Assembly (NCBI RefSeq): GCF_007990775.1
Contig: NZ_BJXB01000006.1
Location: 62,001 to 126,000 of the forward strand
From: Deinococcus cellulosilyticus NBRC 106333 = KACC 11606
Lineage (GTDB): Bacteria > Deinococcota > Deinococci > Deinococcales > Deinococcaceae
Reading direction: 5' to 3'
Length of the DNA: 64,000 nt
The notes beneath the pieces are model-generated. The model saw only the letters and a program-made list of their open reading frames with translations, was not told where the DNA came from and made no database searches. Of this stretch, positions 1-8,576 are shown one piece after another. The translations under genes and the position numbers were made by a program. Each line of letters begins with the position of its first letter. The first letter of the stretch is position 1.

Positions 1-55
1 CCTGCTGCAGTTCTTGCAAAATTCGGGTGTCGAGGTCATCCAGCTTGCTTTTCAT
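1..55 (-). CDS. Lrp/AsnC-family regulator, N-terminal fragment
   Basis: The reverse strand starts ATG at 55 and reads MKSKLDDLDTRILQELQQ up to the window edge. An L-D-x-x-D-x-x-I-L-x-x-L-Q opening is characteristic of the N-terminal helix of Lrp/AsnC transcription factors, just before the helix-turn-helix. Only 18 codons are inside the window. A GTTACT hexamer (62-67) lies 6 nt before the ATG with no ribosome site, as in the leaderless genes nearby. The gene diverges from purN. Family call is by motif only. Confidence 0.6.
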   Translation of the reverse strand, partial: MKSKLDDLDTRILQELQQ

Positions 56-166
56 TTGGCAAGTAACAGTGTACAGATTTCGGATGGGGTTGGGAAGCCG
101 GGAGCGGAGACCTGCAGAGCCTGAGCAATGACTAACCCGGCCTGAGGGACCACTGGTGCATCATGC

Positions 167-172
167 TACAAT
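167..172 (+). promoter_or_regulatory. -10 element of leaderless purN
   Basis: TACAAT ends 7 nt before the purN ATG at 180, and no Shine-Dalgarno precedes that ATG. Transcription would therefore start at or next to the start codon. No good -35 is visible. Confidence 0.55.
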
Positions 173-179
173 TCGCCTG

Positions 180-1127
180 ATGAAACGTATCGCTGTCTTT
201 GCTTCGGGAAGTGGAACCAACCTGCAGACCCTGCTGGGCTGGTTTCCCCACAAGGATTCCCGGGCGACCATCACCCTGGTGATCAGCAACAAAAAAGAGG
301 CTTTCGCTCTGGAACGTGCAAAACAGGCCGGAGTCGAGGCGGTTTACATTCCCTGGAAGAAAAATGGCCGGGAGGAATTCGAACGCCAGGCCCAGGAACT
401 CATGCTGGAGCGCCAGATCGATCTGGTGGTGCTGGCCGGTTTCATGCGCATTTCCAGCGATGCTTTTGTGGAACACTGGCGGGGCCGCATCATCAACATT
501 CACCCCAGCCTGCTCCCGGATTTTCCGGGTCTTCATCCCCAGCAGCAGGCCCTGGATGCTGGAGTGTCCCGTTCTGGCTGCACAGTGCATTTTGTGGACA
601 ACGTGCTGGATGGAGGAGACCCCATCCTCCAGAAAGCTGTCCCCGTGCTGTCTGAGGACACTGCTGAAACGCTGGCAGCCCGCATCCAGCCCGCAGAGCA
701 TGAAGCCTACCCTCAGGCTGTGCGGCTCTGGCTGTCCGGTCTGGCTTTTCCGGTCCCGAACCTCTCTGAGGGTGAGGCAGAATTTGGCCCGGCTTTCGGT
801 CAGGTCCTGGACACCTGGAAAGCACAGAACTGGAGTGTGGCCCAGAAGCAGCATGCTGTGCGGGTGGCCCGCATTCTCAGGGACTGGGAAAAGCCAGAGC
901 AGGTCCTGGATGCTTTGCTGCTGAAATCCAGCCCTGAGATCGCTCTGGCCCGCAGTGCCGATGAACTGCGCCTGGGATTTCTGGGTTTAGAGCCCCTCGA
1001 AGAGCGGCGTGCAAAGTGGGACAGCCGGGACCGTCTGCTGGAACGGGCTGCAGCCCTGAACCTGCGTGAGGCTTTCGAAGAAACCCTCTCTGAAACAGCC
1101 CAGGAATGGGACCGCACCACTTTCTGA
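180..1127 (+). CDS. purN: Phosphoribosylglycinamide formyltransferase (GART) with C-terminal extension
   Basis: Transfers a formyl group from 10-formyl-THF to glycinamide ribonucleotide, step 3 of purine synthesis. The start at 180 (MKRIAVFASGSGTN) is chosen because a TACAAT box ends 7 nt upstream and because it places the catalytic residues at Asn106, His108 (INIHPSLLP) and Asp144 (LDGGDP), the same numbering as E. coli PurN. The protein is 315 residues, whereas PurN is usually about 200. The last ~115 residues, after the normal end of the domain, are a charged, probably helical extension I do not recognise. purD follows 59 nt downstream, so the pair probably works in one purine unit. Confidence 0.93.
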   Translation: MKRIAVFASGSGTNLQTLLGWFPHKDSRATITLVISNKKEAFALERAKQAGVEAVYIPWKKNGREEFERQAQELMLERQIDLVVLAGFMRISSDAFVEHWRGRIINIHPSLLPDFPGLHPQQQALDAGVSRSGCTVHFVDNVLDGGDPILQKAVPVLSEDTAETLAARIQPAEHEAYPQAVRLWLSGLAFPVPNLSEGEAEFGPAFGQVLDTWKAQNWSVAQKQHAVRVARILRDWEKPEQVLDALLLKSSPEIALARSADELRLGFLGLEPLEERRAKWDSRDRLLERAAALNLREAFEETLSETAQEWDRTTF

Positions 1128-1186
1128 CCCCTGAATTCATTTTCACAGAGACACCAAACCTGTACACAACCCTGAAGGAGACAACC

Positions 1187-2440
1187 ATGAAAGTCCTGGT
1201 GGTGGGAAGTGGTGGCCGCGAACATGCCATCGTCAAAGCCCTGAAGAAATCGTCCCGAATTGAACAGCTGCTGTGCATCCCGGGCAATGCTGGCATTGCA
1301 GAGGATGCAGAGTGCATCAGGATGGGTCTGGAACCTGAAACCGTTGCTCAGTATGCAAAAGAGAACCACGTGGATTTTGTGGTGGTTGGGCCGGACAACC
1401 AGCTTGCAGATGGCATGATCGATGCCCTGCAACAGGTGGGCATCCGCGCTTTTGGTCCAGTGAAGGCGGCAGCCAGGCTCGAATGGTCCAAGCGCTACTC
1501 CAAAGAAATCATGGCAAAGTACAACATTCCCACTGCCGCTTACCAGAGCTTCACTGATCTGGAGGCTGCGAAAGCTTACGTGCGTGAACAGGGTGCGCCC
1601 ATTGTGGTCAAAGACTCTGCTCTTGCTCTGGGCAAGGGTGTCACTGTGGCCCAGACGGTTGAAGAGGCACTTTCTGCACTGGACGCCATTTTTGACCGTC
1701 CCAGTGGGGCCGAGGTGGTCATTGAGGAGTTCATGCAGGGCATGGAAGTTTCCATCATGGCCTTTTGCGACGGTAAAACAGCTGTCATGATGCTCCCCAG
1801 CCAGGACCACAAAACCATTCATGACGGTGATGTGGGTCCCATGACGGGTGGCATGGGTGTGATTGCGCCTTTTCCCCTCACCAATGAACAGAAAGACCGC
1901 ATCCAGTCCGAAATCCTGGATCGCCTGATGGCAGGCATGCAACAGGAAGGATTGCCCTATCAGGGGGTCATCTATCCGGGCCTGATGCTCACGGCACAGG
2001 GACCCAAAGTGGTGGAATTCAACTCACGTTTTGGGGACCCAGAAACGGAGTGCATTCTTCCCCTGCTGGAAAGCGACCTGCTCACCATTCTGGAAGCCTG
2101 TGTGGACGGCTCCCTGACCCCGGATCTTGTGCGGTTCAGTGAACAGGCCAGTGCCCTGGTGATTCTGGCTTCTCCTGGATATCCTGCCAGCAGCACCAGG
2201 GGCATTCCAATCCAGTTGCCAGACGTTCCTGAGCACGCCATCATTTTTCATGCTGGAACAACGCTGCAGGATGGACAGCTCGTTTCCAGTGGGGGCCGTG
2301 TTCTGGCCGTTCAGGCAACAGGTCAGGACCTCACGGAAGCCGTCACCCGGGCCTATCAGGTGGCCGACCAGATTCGGTTCGAAGGCGCCCAGATGCGCCG
2401 GGACATCGGAGGAAGGCTGGGCATCAAAGCGAAGGTCTGA
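1187..2440 (+). CDS. purD: Phosphoribosylamine-glycine ligase (GARS)
   Basis: ATP-dependent joining of glycine to phosphoribosylamine, the step before PurN. The N-terminus MKVLVVGSGGREHAIVKAL is the GARS fold-1 signature. An ATP-grasp region follows, including SKRYSKEIMAKYNIPTA and the DVGPMTGGMGV and EFNSRFGDPET motifs near residues 215 and 290. The 417-residue length is normal. The start at 1187 has AAGGAG at 1175-1180. A hairpin terminator follows directly. Together with purN this is a two-gene purine operon. Confidence 0.96.
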   Translation: MKVLVVGSGGREHAIVKALKKSSRIEQLLCIPGNAGIAEDAECIRMGLEPETVAQYAKENHVDFVVVGPDNQLADGMIDALQQVGIRAFGPVKAAARLEWSKRYSKEIMAKYNIPTAAYQSFTDLEAAKAYVREQGAPIVVKDSALALGKGVTVAQTVEEALSALDAIFDRPSGAEVVIEEFMQGMEVSIMAFCDGKTAVMMLPSQDHKTIHDGDVGPMTGGMGVIAPFPLTNEQKDRIQSEILDRLMAGMQQEGLPYQGVIYPGLMLTAQGPKVVEFNSRFGDPETECILPLLESDLLTILEACVDGSLTPDLVRFSEQASALVILASPGYPASSTRGIPIQLPDVPEHAIIFHAGTTLQDGQLVSSGGRVLAVQATGQDLTEAVTRAYQVADQIRFEGAQMRRDIGGRLGIKAKV

Positions 2441-2451
2441 AAGCAAACCCA

Positions 2452-2483
2452 AAAGCAGCCCAGATTCAAACCTGGGCTGCTTT
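2452..2483. terminator. Bidirectional rho-independent terminator after purD
   Basis: AAAGCAGCCCAG (2452-2463) pairs perfectly with CTGGGCTGCTTT (2472-2483), with an 8-nt loop and flanking A and T tracts. It serves purD and the convergent lipoprotein gene. Confidence 0.85.
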
Positions 2484-2494
2484 TCTTTGATCGG

Positions 2495-3403
2495 TCATTT
2501 CCTGAGTTTGCTGTAATCCTCGTAGGTGAAGACTGCCAGGCCACCATAGCCACTGTGCGTTTTCATGGTGGTGTTGACCTGCGTCAGGATGCTCTCCATC
2601 TTGCGGGTTCCTTCTTCGTAGAAGGTGGTGCTGGCCGGGCTCAGGCCGTTTTCGTTCTTGGTGTTGACCCCAAGGACCACTTTTTTGCCAACAGCTCCAG
2701 CAAACAGGATTTCGCTGTAACCACTGTTGATGATGCCCTGCGTGGTGTCCCGGTAGTCCATCAGGACGGTGGTGTCCACAGCCGAGATGATCCACTCGGA
2801 CAGGGGGCGGATCTGGCCATTGCGGGCCACCTGAATTTCATCGAACCAGCAAGGGATGTCCACACTGAGAGGCAGGGTGGTGCCCAGGGTGGATTTCACC
2901 TGATCCAGCATGTCGAGGTACTGGCTGGCCACGCCCTGGGTGTTGGCAGACCATTCTGGGAGCAGGTAAGGTTCCACATCCAGATGCAGGGCGGTGCCTT
3001 TGACTGCAGGGTAAGTGTTGACAAACTCTGCTGCTTTTCTGGCAAAGGCCACAGCTTTGTATTGTGATCCGGTCAGGGCCCACTCGGGGTGTCCGGTCAG
3101 CAACTCGACTTTGAACTTGCGGCCCACAGCATCCTGAATGAATGCAGCAAGCTGGGCAGGACGGTTGTGCACGTTGTATTCGGCTTCCAGGTAGATGTTG
3201 TTGATGGGGTGACTGGCAGCGAAGTTGTAGAAGGTGGTTCTGGCCTTGGACTGACCCACCAGATCCGTGTACGTCCAGACGGCAGCACCAAAAGAGAGGG
3301 CTTCAGGGTTGAATTCAGACGGGGTTTCAGAAGTGGGGGCAGGTTGCTGTGCGCAGCTGACCACAAGAAGAAGCAGAGCAGAGAGCCAGACGTGGTGACG
3401 CAT
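2495..3403 (-). CDS. Putative lipoprotein with TIM-barrel hydrolase-like sequence
   Basis: 302 residues. The N-terminus MRHHVWLSALLLLVVSC is a lipoprotein signal with the lipobox cysteine at 17, followed by a Pro/Thr/Ser/Glu linker. The body has periodic strand-helix blocks with acidic clusters at strand ends (YLEAEY, LHLDVEPY, VLMDYRDT). This resembles TIM-barrel glycoside-hydrolase-like lipoproteins, but the family and substrate are not identifiable by eye. The AG-rich GAAGG lies only 3 nt before the ATG. It stands alone and converges on purD across a shared terminator. Confidence 0.7.
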   Translation of the reverse strand: MRHHVWLSALLLLVVSCAQQPAPTSETPSEFNPEALSFGAAVWTYTDLVGQSKARTTFYNFAASHPINNIYLEAEYNVHNRPAQLAAFIQDAVGRKFKVELLTGHPEWALTGSQYKAVAFARKAAEFVNTYPAVKGTALHLDVEPYLLPEWSANTQGVASQYLDMLDQVKSTLGTTLPLSVDIPCWFDEIQVARNGQIRPLSEWIISAVDTTVLMDYRDTTQGIINSGYSEILFAGAVGKKVVLGVNTKNENGLSPASTTFYEEGTRKMESILTQVNTTMKTHSGYGGLAVFTYEDYSKLRK

Positions 3404-3683
3404 ATGCCTTCAGGATGCCATAAGTTTGGCTTCATGTGTTTACAATTTCGTTTCATTAATGTTGTACATTTCTCTGATCTCATTTTAGAATTTTGTTGTC
3501 TGGTAAGGCAATCAGATGAGAGTGATTTCGTTACAAATGAGATGTTTCAGTGTCTTTACCTTTCTCATCTGTAATAAAATGCTCTGGGATGGCCCTGCTG
3601 GGAGTGGATTGCTGGAACCCTTTGGGGCACACCTGAGACGGATGCACACTCTGCTGCATGCACATCGTATACACTCTTTGGGT
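3404..3683. other. 280-nt intergenic region upstream of queD
   Basis: AT-rich spacer between two divergent genes. CAGATGAGA (3513-3521) and TCTCATCTG (3563-3571) form a perfect 9-bp inverted repeat 41 nt apart, and TTTACAATTT lies near 3439. No riboswitch-like structure is recognisable, although queuosine genes often carry preQ1 switches. The queD -10 TACACT (3670-3675) ends 8 nt before its ATG, so a queD transcript would carry no leader. Confidence 0.4.
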
Positions 3684-4088
3684 ATGCCTTGGAAGCTGGT
3701 TACGGAGTTCACGTTTGACAGTGCCCATGTGATCGTCGGTTACGACGGTCCATGTGGAAGGCTGCATGGCCACACCTACCGGGTGAAAATGGAACTGCAG
3801 TCTGAGAAATTGCGCCCGAGTGCGCACGTAAAACGCGGCATCATGGTCGCGGATTTCAAAACCCTCAAGTGGGCCAAAAAAGATGTGGAAAAAGGTGGCC
3901 TGGACCACGCCTACCTCAACGACCTGCTGGGAGACGACACCACCGCTGAGGTGATCGTGCAGCACCTCTACCGCAAGACCCTGGAGCGCATCCGGGAAAA
4001 CCTTCCAGAAGGGGACGATGGCAGCGACCTGAAGTTGAAAGTCACCCTGTGGGAGACCCCTGAGTCCTACTGTGAATACTGGGAGTGA
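3684..4088 (+). CDS. queD: 6-carboxytetrahydropterin synthase
   Basis: Converts 7,8-dihydroneopterin triphosphate to 6-carboxy-tetrahydropterin, the first committed step to preQ0/queuosine. The zinc histidines are visible in FDSAHVI and RLHGHTY, the catalytic Cys in CGRLHGH, and the pterin-binding Glu near the C-terminus (LWETPESYCEYWE). The start at 3684 gives MPWKLVTEFTFDSAHV and 134 residues, typical of QueD. A TACACT box ends 8 nt upstream without a ribosome site, so it is probably leaderless. queE follows after 6 nt. Confidence 0.93.
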   Translation: MPWKLVTEFTFDSAHVIVGYDGPCGRLHGHTYRVKMELQSEKLRPSAHVKRGIMVADFKTLKWAKKDVEKGGLDHAYLNDLLGDDTTAEVIVQHLYRKTLERIRENLPEGDDGSDLKLKVTLWETPESYCEYWE

Positions 4089-4094
4089 GGCCAG

Positions 4095-4787
4095 ATGAAG
4101 TATCCGGTCTATGAGCGCTTTTACACCTGGCAGGGGGAAGGGGTCCATCTGGGCAGGGCAGCATACTTCATCCGTCTGTATGGCTGTCCCCAGAAGTGCT
4201 TCTGGTGTGACAGTGCAGGCACCTGGCACCCGGAGTATCGTCCTCCTCAGGTGGGCCTGTATTCTGCCCAGGAGCTTGCAGACTTTGTGGTTCAGGAGAG
4301 CCCTGATGGTGCGGTCGTGGTGGTCACCGGAGGAGAACCCATCCTTTTTGATCTCACCGAACTGGTGGAAAGGCTTCATGCTGCAGGACGCAGGGTGCAC
4401 CTGGAAACCAGTGGAATCGCTCCACTCAAAGGGGGCATTGACTGGGTGACCCTCTCGCCCAAGCCATTTGGCATGCCTCCCCTGAGGGAAGTGGTGGAAC
4501 TCACCGATGAGGTGAAAATCATTGTGCATGACCTCTCAGACATTCAGGCAGGTCTGAAGGTGCTGGAAGGTCTGCCAGATGATGCAGTGATCTGGCTGCA
4601 TCCTGAGTGGTCAAAAGCCCGCGAAAAAGACATGACGGTCCTGAACGCCATCACCCAGGCCGTGAAAGAAAACCCCAGACTGCGTGCCGGGTACCAGATG
4701 CACAAAGCTTACCGTGCCGACGATCTGGACCCCCACAGCGACAAAAGGCAAATTCCCCTCGGGGGCAACCCTGAACTGGGGGTGTAA
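4095..4787 (+). CDS. queE: 7-carboxy-7-deazaguanine synthase (radical SAM)
   Basis: Radical-SAM ring contraction of carboxy-tetrahydropterin to 7-carboxy-7-deazaguanine. The cluster ligands are Cys31, Cys35 and Cys38 (GCPQKCFWCDS), the standard CxxxCxxC. The N-terminus KYPVYERFYTWQGEGVHLGR is the QueE substrate/SAM opening, and VVVTGGEP is the GGE SAM motif. The length is 230. It lies 6 nt after queD and 8 nt before queC, with GAGG before the ATG, so the three are one operon. Confidence 0.94.
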   Translation: MKYPVYERFYTWQGEGVHLGRAAYFIRLYGCPQKCFWCDSAGTWHPEYRPPQVGLYSAQELADFVVQESPDGAVVVVTGGEPILFDLTELVERLHAAGRRVHLETSGIAPLKGGIDWVTLSPKPFGMPPLREVVELTDEVKIIVHDLSDIQAGLKVLEGLPDDAVIWLHPEWSKAREKDMTVLNAITQAVKENPRLRAGYQMHKAYRADDLDPHSDKRQIPLGGNPELGV

Positions 4788-4795
4788 GGAGAAAC

Positions 4796-5491
4796 ATGAC
4801 CCGCAAAGCTGTTGTGCTGCTCTCAGGTGGTCTGGATTCCAGCACCACCGCTGCCATTGCCAAACATGAAGATGGATATGAGGTGACCGCCCTGTCCTTC
4901 CGGTACGGGCAGCGTCACACCATCGAACTCGAACAGGCCCAGAAGATCGCAAACCACTTCGGCCTGAAGCATTTCGTGGTGGATGTGAACATCTCCCAGT
5001 GGGGGGGCAGTGCCCTCACCGACGAGTCCATTGATGTGCCGACATCAGGGACCGAAGATGGAGTCATCCCACCCACCTACGTTCCTGGCCGCAACACGGT
5101 GTTCATCTCGATTGGTCTGTCTCTGGCAGAAGCCATCGATGCAGAAGCCCTGTACCTGGGGATCAATGCCGTGGATTACTCCGGTTACCCCGACTGCCGC
5201 CCGGAGTATCTGGAGGCTTTCCAGAACCTGGCAGACCTTGCCACCAAAGCTGGCCTGGAAGGTAGAGGTGCAAAACTGAAAGCGCCACTGGTGCTGATGA
5301 CCAAGGTGGACATCGTGAAAAAAGCCCTGGAACTTGGTGTGCCCATCGACCAGACCTGGTCCTGCTACCAGGGGGGAACCGAGCCTTGTGGGGTGTGTGA
5401 TTCCTGCCGCATCCGGGACAAAGCCCTCATCGAAGCGGGCAGGCCGGACCTCGCCTCCAGGTACGCCCAGGAGCATCTGGGTCAGCAGTGA
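4796..5491 (+). CDS. queC: 7-cyano-7-deazaguanine (preQ0) synthase
   Basis: ATP-dependent amidation and dehydration of 7-carboxy-7-deazaguanine to preQ0. The PP-loop SGGLDS is at residues 10-15, and the zinc-binding cysteines are Cys190, 198, 201 and 204 (CYQGGTEPCGVCDSC). The length of 231 is normal. AAGGAG sits before the ATG. Last gene of queDEC, followed by a strong terminator. The preQ0 reductase queF and GTP cyclohydrolase are not in the window. Confidence 0.95.
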   Translation: MTRKAVVLLSGGLDSSTTAAIAKHEDGYEVTALSFRYGQRHTIELEQAQKIANHFGLKHFVVDVNISQWGGSALTDESIDVPTSGTEDGVIPPTYVPGRNTVFISIGLSLAEAIDAEALYLGINAVDYSGYPDCRPEYLEAFQNLADLATKAGLEGRGAKLKAPLVLMTKVDIVKKALELGVPIDQTWSCYQGGTEPCGVCDSCRIRDKALIEAGRPDLASRYAQEHLGQQ

Positions 5492-5502
5492 ACGCTTCAT
5501 GC

Positions 5503-5533
5503 AAAAGCCCCGGAGAAGTCCTCCGGGGCTTTT
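5503..5533. terminator. Rho-independent terminator between queC and VIT/VWA gene
   Basis: AAAAGCCCCGGAG (5503-5515) and CTCCGGGGCTTTT (5521-5533), perfect 13-bp stem with 5-nt loop. Symmetric A/T tails let it act in both directions. Confidence 0.9.
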
Positions 5534-5540
5534 CTGATGC

Positions 5541-8432
5541 TCATTTCACTTCAAATTCGCCCACAAAGACATTTTCCTTCTGGTCTTTGAGCCTCAGCGT
5601 GATGAGCTGTTCTTTTTGCTCTTTCGTGCCAAAGTGAGTGATCAGTTTGGCCTGCAGCGTCACTGCTCCGGCAATCACCTGCTGTCGGTTGCCGTAATAA
5701 TCCGCCTGGATGATGTATTTGCCCGGTTTGGCGCTTTTCAGGGTGAATTCCTCAGGTCCATAGCCTCCGGTCATGTCTCTGGAGATCCTGCCCCCCTGAT
5801 AACTCAGGCGGTGCCCGTAAAACACCCGTTCGCCGTTCGGATCGGTGATCCACAGGTCCATGTCGGTGTTGTCGGCATCCCAGGTGAGCACCACCCGCAA
5901 ATCCACCGGAAGGTCTTTTTTCAGGCGGCTGTCCATGAAGCTGGTGTCCAGCTTCTGGTCAGACGAGTGCAAAATGGCATTCAGTTCATTGAGGGCAATC
6001 AGTTCCACCTCACTGAAGCGGGCATCCCAGGTGCGCTCCACCACCTGATACAGGTTCTCAATGGCCTTCTGGGGGTTGTTGGCCTGTGCGTGAGCCAGTC
6101 CCAGATCCCGGAAGCTCTGCGGCTCATATGGGGCCAGTTTGACCACGTCCTCGAGCAGTGGGATGGCCAGTTCAGGATACCCCGCCTGGAGGTAACGGTA
6201 GGCCTGAATCCGCAGAATGGAGCGGTTCTCCAGTTCCAGTTCCGACAGGTTGCTCAGAACCCGCAATGCAAGGTCGTCCAGCTTGTGGTCAAAAAGCTGG
6301 TCTGCCACATCCAGGTAGAATGCTGTGCTGTTCTCATAACTGGGCCGCTCGTCCAGATAGATGCGGTACAGGTCTTCGGGTTTGGCTTCCTGCATCCTGC
6401 GAATGTAGGGGGCATCTGCCGTCCATTTCTTGAGCTGGATGCTGATCTGGTTGCCAGAATTGGGTGTACCACCTGAAGGTGCATTTGCGGCGACCTCGGC
6501 AGGTTCAGATGCATTGGGCCTGACAACAGGGGCTGCCAGGGCATTGGCAGTGGGAGCCATGTCTACTGCTACACCTGCTTCTTCCAGTGCACTGGTGTCA
6601 TTCACAGCATCGAAATAGGCAGAGGGTGATGGATTCACAGGCCCTCCTGTCTTCTTCGGCGCTTCGGGTGCTTGCGGTTTGCCTTTGGGGAAATCCTTCA
6701 GCCACCAGTTCTCGTAGTCTTGCAGCAGGGCCAGCACCTGATTCTGGTGGTTCTGCTTCTGCAGGATTGTGGTGTTGTTCTGCTCCTTGTGCAGCATCTG
6801 GTACTCTGCCAGAAGTTCAGCAGGGGGTTCAACTTCATACCGCACATAATCCCGCACGCTGTCCAGCACAATCAGGGAGGTCTGGGGGGTGACCAGATTG
6901 AACTGCTTGCCCAGCCTGCGGATGGCGGCCTCATTGAAGCGCTCCTCGCCGCGCAGGTTTTCCACCTTCCAGCTTGCCCAGAGTTTCGCCACCTGTGGAC
7001 TGCGGGTTTCTCCAGCATTCACCCTGAGGGTCTGGGAGGTCCCATTCACCTGAAACTGCAGCACTGCAGTGTTTTCTGTGAACTGTCCTGCCACCACCCA
7101 GGCATCGGCATCTTCATGGACCACCACTTCTTTTGCTCCTCTGGTGGTCAGGTTCTCCAGCACCTGTTTGCCGGTCAGCAGTTCCTGAAGGGCCTGTTCA
7201 GAACTGAGGCGGGTCAGGTTGATGCCCTTGCCAGAGCTTCCTGCCAGATGGTGCAGGCGCACCGGGTCACTGCTCTGGGCAGAGGACAGCGTATAGGTGG
7301 GCACATCAGAGGTCTGGATCATTGCGGAGGTCATGTTGTCCAGGCCATCGGTAAAGATCAGGCGCTCGGAGACAGCAGGGCAGTCCTGCAGGCAATTCAG
7401 GGCTTCAAAGTTTGTTCCACCGTCATACACTGTGTTTTCCAGGGCTTTGCGCAGGGCAGACCAGTTTCCGCCTTTGACCTCGAAGGTTTCTGCGCCCTCT
7501 GCCACATTTCGGAACCGCACCAGACGGACCGTGATGTCCGGGAAGGTCCTGAAGTACCCCTCCAGCAGGTCAAATTCCCGGTCATGATCCCTTTTGCGCC
7601 CAGAGAGGGAACTGTCCCACAGGAGTTCCACCCTGGAGGGTTTCTGGCGCTGCGCCTCCACCTGGGGTTTGGGAACCACGGTCATGAAGTACCTGTGGCC
7701 ATTGAGGTTCTGTGTGAAGGATTGCATCCCATCCAGGGGAGGCATCACCACTTCCAGCATGCCACTTCCGGTGAAATTCACCCGGTCCAGTTGCAGTTTC
7801 TGCGCGTCCTGGCCTCTGGGTTTCAGTTCCACATCTTCCAGGTCCTCTGGCACGCGAAGTTCTGCATCAGGTGCATTCGCAACGAGGTTGACCCGCAGTC
7901 GGGAAAGCTCTGTGTAGGCCAGAGGCAGGCGGTAGATGCTTTCTCCATTCAGGCTGGTGAGGCGTTCGGAGACCACCAGTTTCACCTTTCGAATGCCCTG
8001 TGCTGGCAGAGGGTACACCCTGACCTTGTAATTGTTGCCTTTTGTGACCTGCAGCAGGGCGGGGTCCACATTCTGCCTTGTCACGTCTTCGAACACCTGT
8101 TGAGCTCTTTGTTTTTCGACGGCCACCGCTTCCCGCCACTGGCCCTCAAAATCCAGGGCGAAACCCGTCACGGTCTGGCCTTCGAGCAGGGGGAACTCCA
8201 GTTCGCCTTCCAGCACGCGGCGGTTCGGGTTGTAAAAGGTCAATTCGATTTCAGTGCGTGCAAAAGGACCACTGAGGTCCGCGTTCACCTGAACCGTTCT
8301 GAGCTGCACCGGGCTTTCCTGCGCCTGGGTGTGCACGGTCAGGATGGGCCGGGGGACAATGCTCTGGGCACTGACCTGCGGGGCCTGGGAGACCATCAGC
8401 AAAGCGGCACTGAGCAACAGCCATTTGTACAT
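5541..8432 (-). CDS. Secreted VIT/VWA-domain protein with TPR-like region and C-terminal DUF2135-like domain
   Basis: 963 residues. A Sec signal peptide (MYKWLLLSAALLMVSQAPQVSAQS) is followed by a VIT domain (~30-165, with ARTEIELTFYNPN and LEGELEFPL). A von Willebrand A region follows (~260-400) with a DSSLS MIDAS motif and LIFTDGLDN. A Pro/Ala-rich linker comes next, then helical TPR-like repeats (~700-800, YLQAGYPELAIPLLEDVVKL). The C-terminus (~850-960) has the DxDLWITDPNGE and GYGPEEFTLKSAKPGKY motifs of DUF2135. Probably an exported, metal-dependent adhesion or scaffold protein; its partner is unknown. A GAGGTG ribosome site precedes the ATG. It diverges from the biotin operon. Confidence 0.85.
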   Translation of the reverse strand: MYKWLLLSAALLMVSQAPQVSAQSIVPRPILTVHTQAQESPVQLRTVQVNADLSGPFARTEIELTFYNPNRRVLEGELEFPLLEGQTVTGFALDFEGQWREAVAVEKQRAQQVFEDVTRQNVDPALLQVTKGNNYKVRVYPLPAQGIRKVKLVVSERLTSLNGESIYRLPLAYTELSRLRVNLVANAPDAELRVPEDLEDVELKPRGQDAQKLQLDRVNFTGSGMLEVVMPPLDGMQSFTQNLNGHRYFMTVVPKPQVEAQRQKPSRVELLWDSSLSGRKRDHDREFDLLEGYFRTFPDITVRLVRFRNVAEGAETFEVKGGNWSALRKALENTVYDGGTNFEALNCLQDCPAVSERLIFTDGLDNMTSAMIQTSDVPTYTLSSAQSSDPVRLHHLAGSSGKGINLTRLSSEQALQELLTGKQVLENLTTRGAKEVVVHEDADAWVVAGQFTENTAVLQFQVNGTSQTLRVNAGETRSPQVAKLWASWKVENLRGEERFNEAAIRRLGKQFNLVTPQTSLIVLDSVRDYVRYEVEPPAELLAEYQMLHKEQNNTTILQKQNHQNQVLALLQDYENWWLKDFPKGKPQAPEAPKKTGGPVNPSPSAYFDAVNDTSALEEAGVAVDMAPTANALAAPVVRPNASEPAEVAANAPSGGTPNSGNQISIQLKKWTADAPYIRRMQEAKPEDLYRIYLDERPSYENSTAFYLDVADQLFDHKLDDLALRVLSNLSELELENRSILRIQAYRYLQAGYPELAIPLLEDVVKLAPYEPQSFRDLGLAHAQANNPQKAIENLYQVVERTWDARFSEVELIALNELNAILHSSDQKLDTSFMDSRLKKDLPVDLRVVLTWDADNTDMDLWITDPNGERVFYGHRLSYQGGRISRDMTGGYGPEEFTLKSAKPGKYIIQADYYGNRQQVIAGAVTLQAKLITHFGTKEQKEQLITLRLKDQKENVFVGEFEVK

Positions 8433-8543
8433 TTTTCACCTCTGGTGCAAGTTTGGAATCGGGTTCTGTCTCTGGATTTCCGGTTTTTGAATCTGGGCGG
8501 CTGACTGTATGTTAGGCCAGAAAAGTGTGAGACTTTACAGTCC

Positions 8544-8576
8544 ATGTTAACCTTGTTATTGATGGAAAGTTTACAC
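8544..8576 (+). promoter_or_regulatory. BirA-type biotin operator overlapping bioF start
   Basis: ATGTTAACC (8544-8552), 15 nt, then AGTTTACAC (8568-8576). This matches the known biotin-repressor consensus TTGTAAACC-N15-GGTTTACAA at most positions with the exact spacing. It covers a TAACCT -10 candidate (8548-8553) and the bioF ATG (8562), so a bound biotinyl-AMP-BirA would block initiation directly. The HTH-bearing BirA itself is not in the window. Confidence 0.8.

Noticed and set aside
3404..3683. preQ1 riboswitch upstream of queD
   Set aside because: No recognisable aptamer, and the -10 ending 8 nt before the ATG leaves no leader.
6672..8504. Open frame opposite the VIT/VWA gene (610 codons)
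   Set aside because: Shadow frame; it also runs over the promoter area of the real gene.
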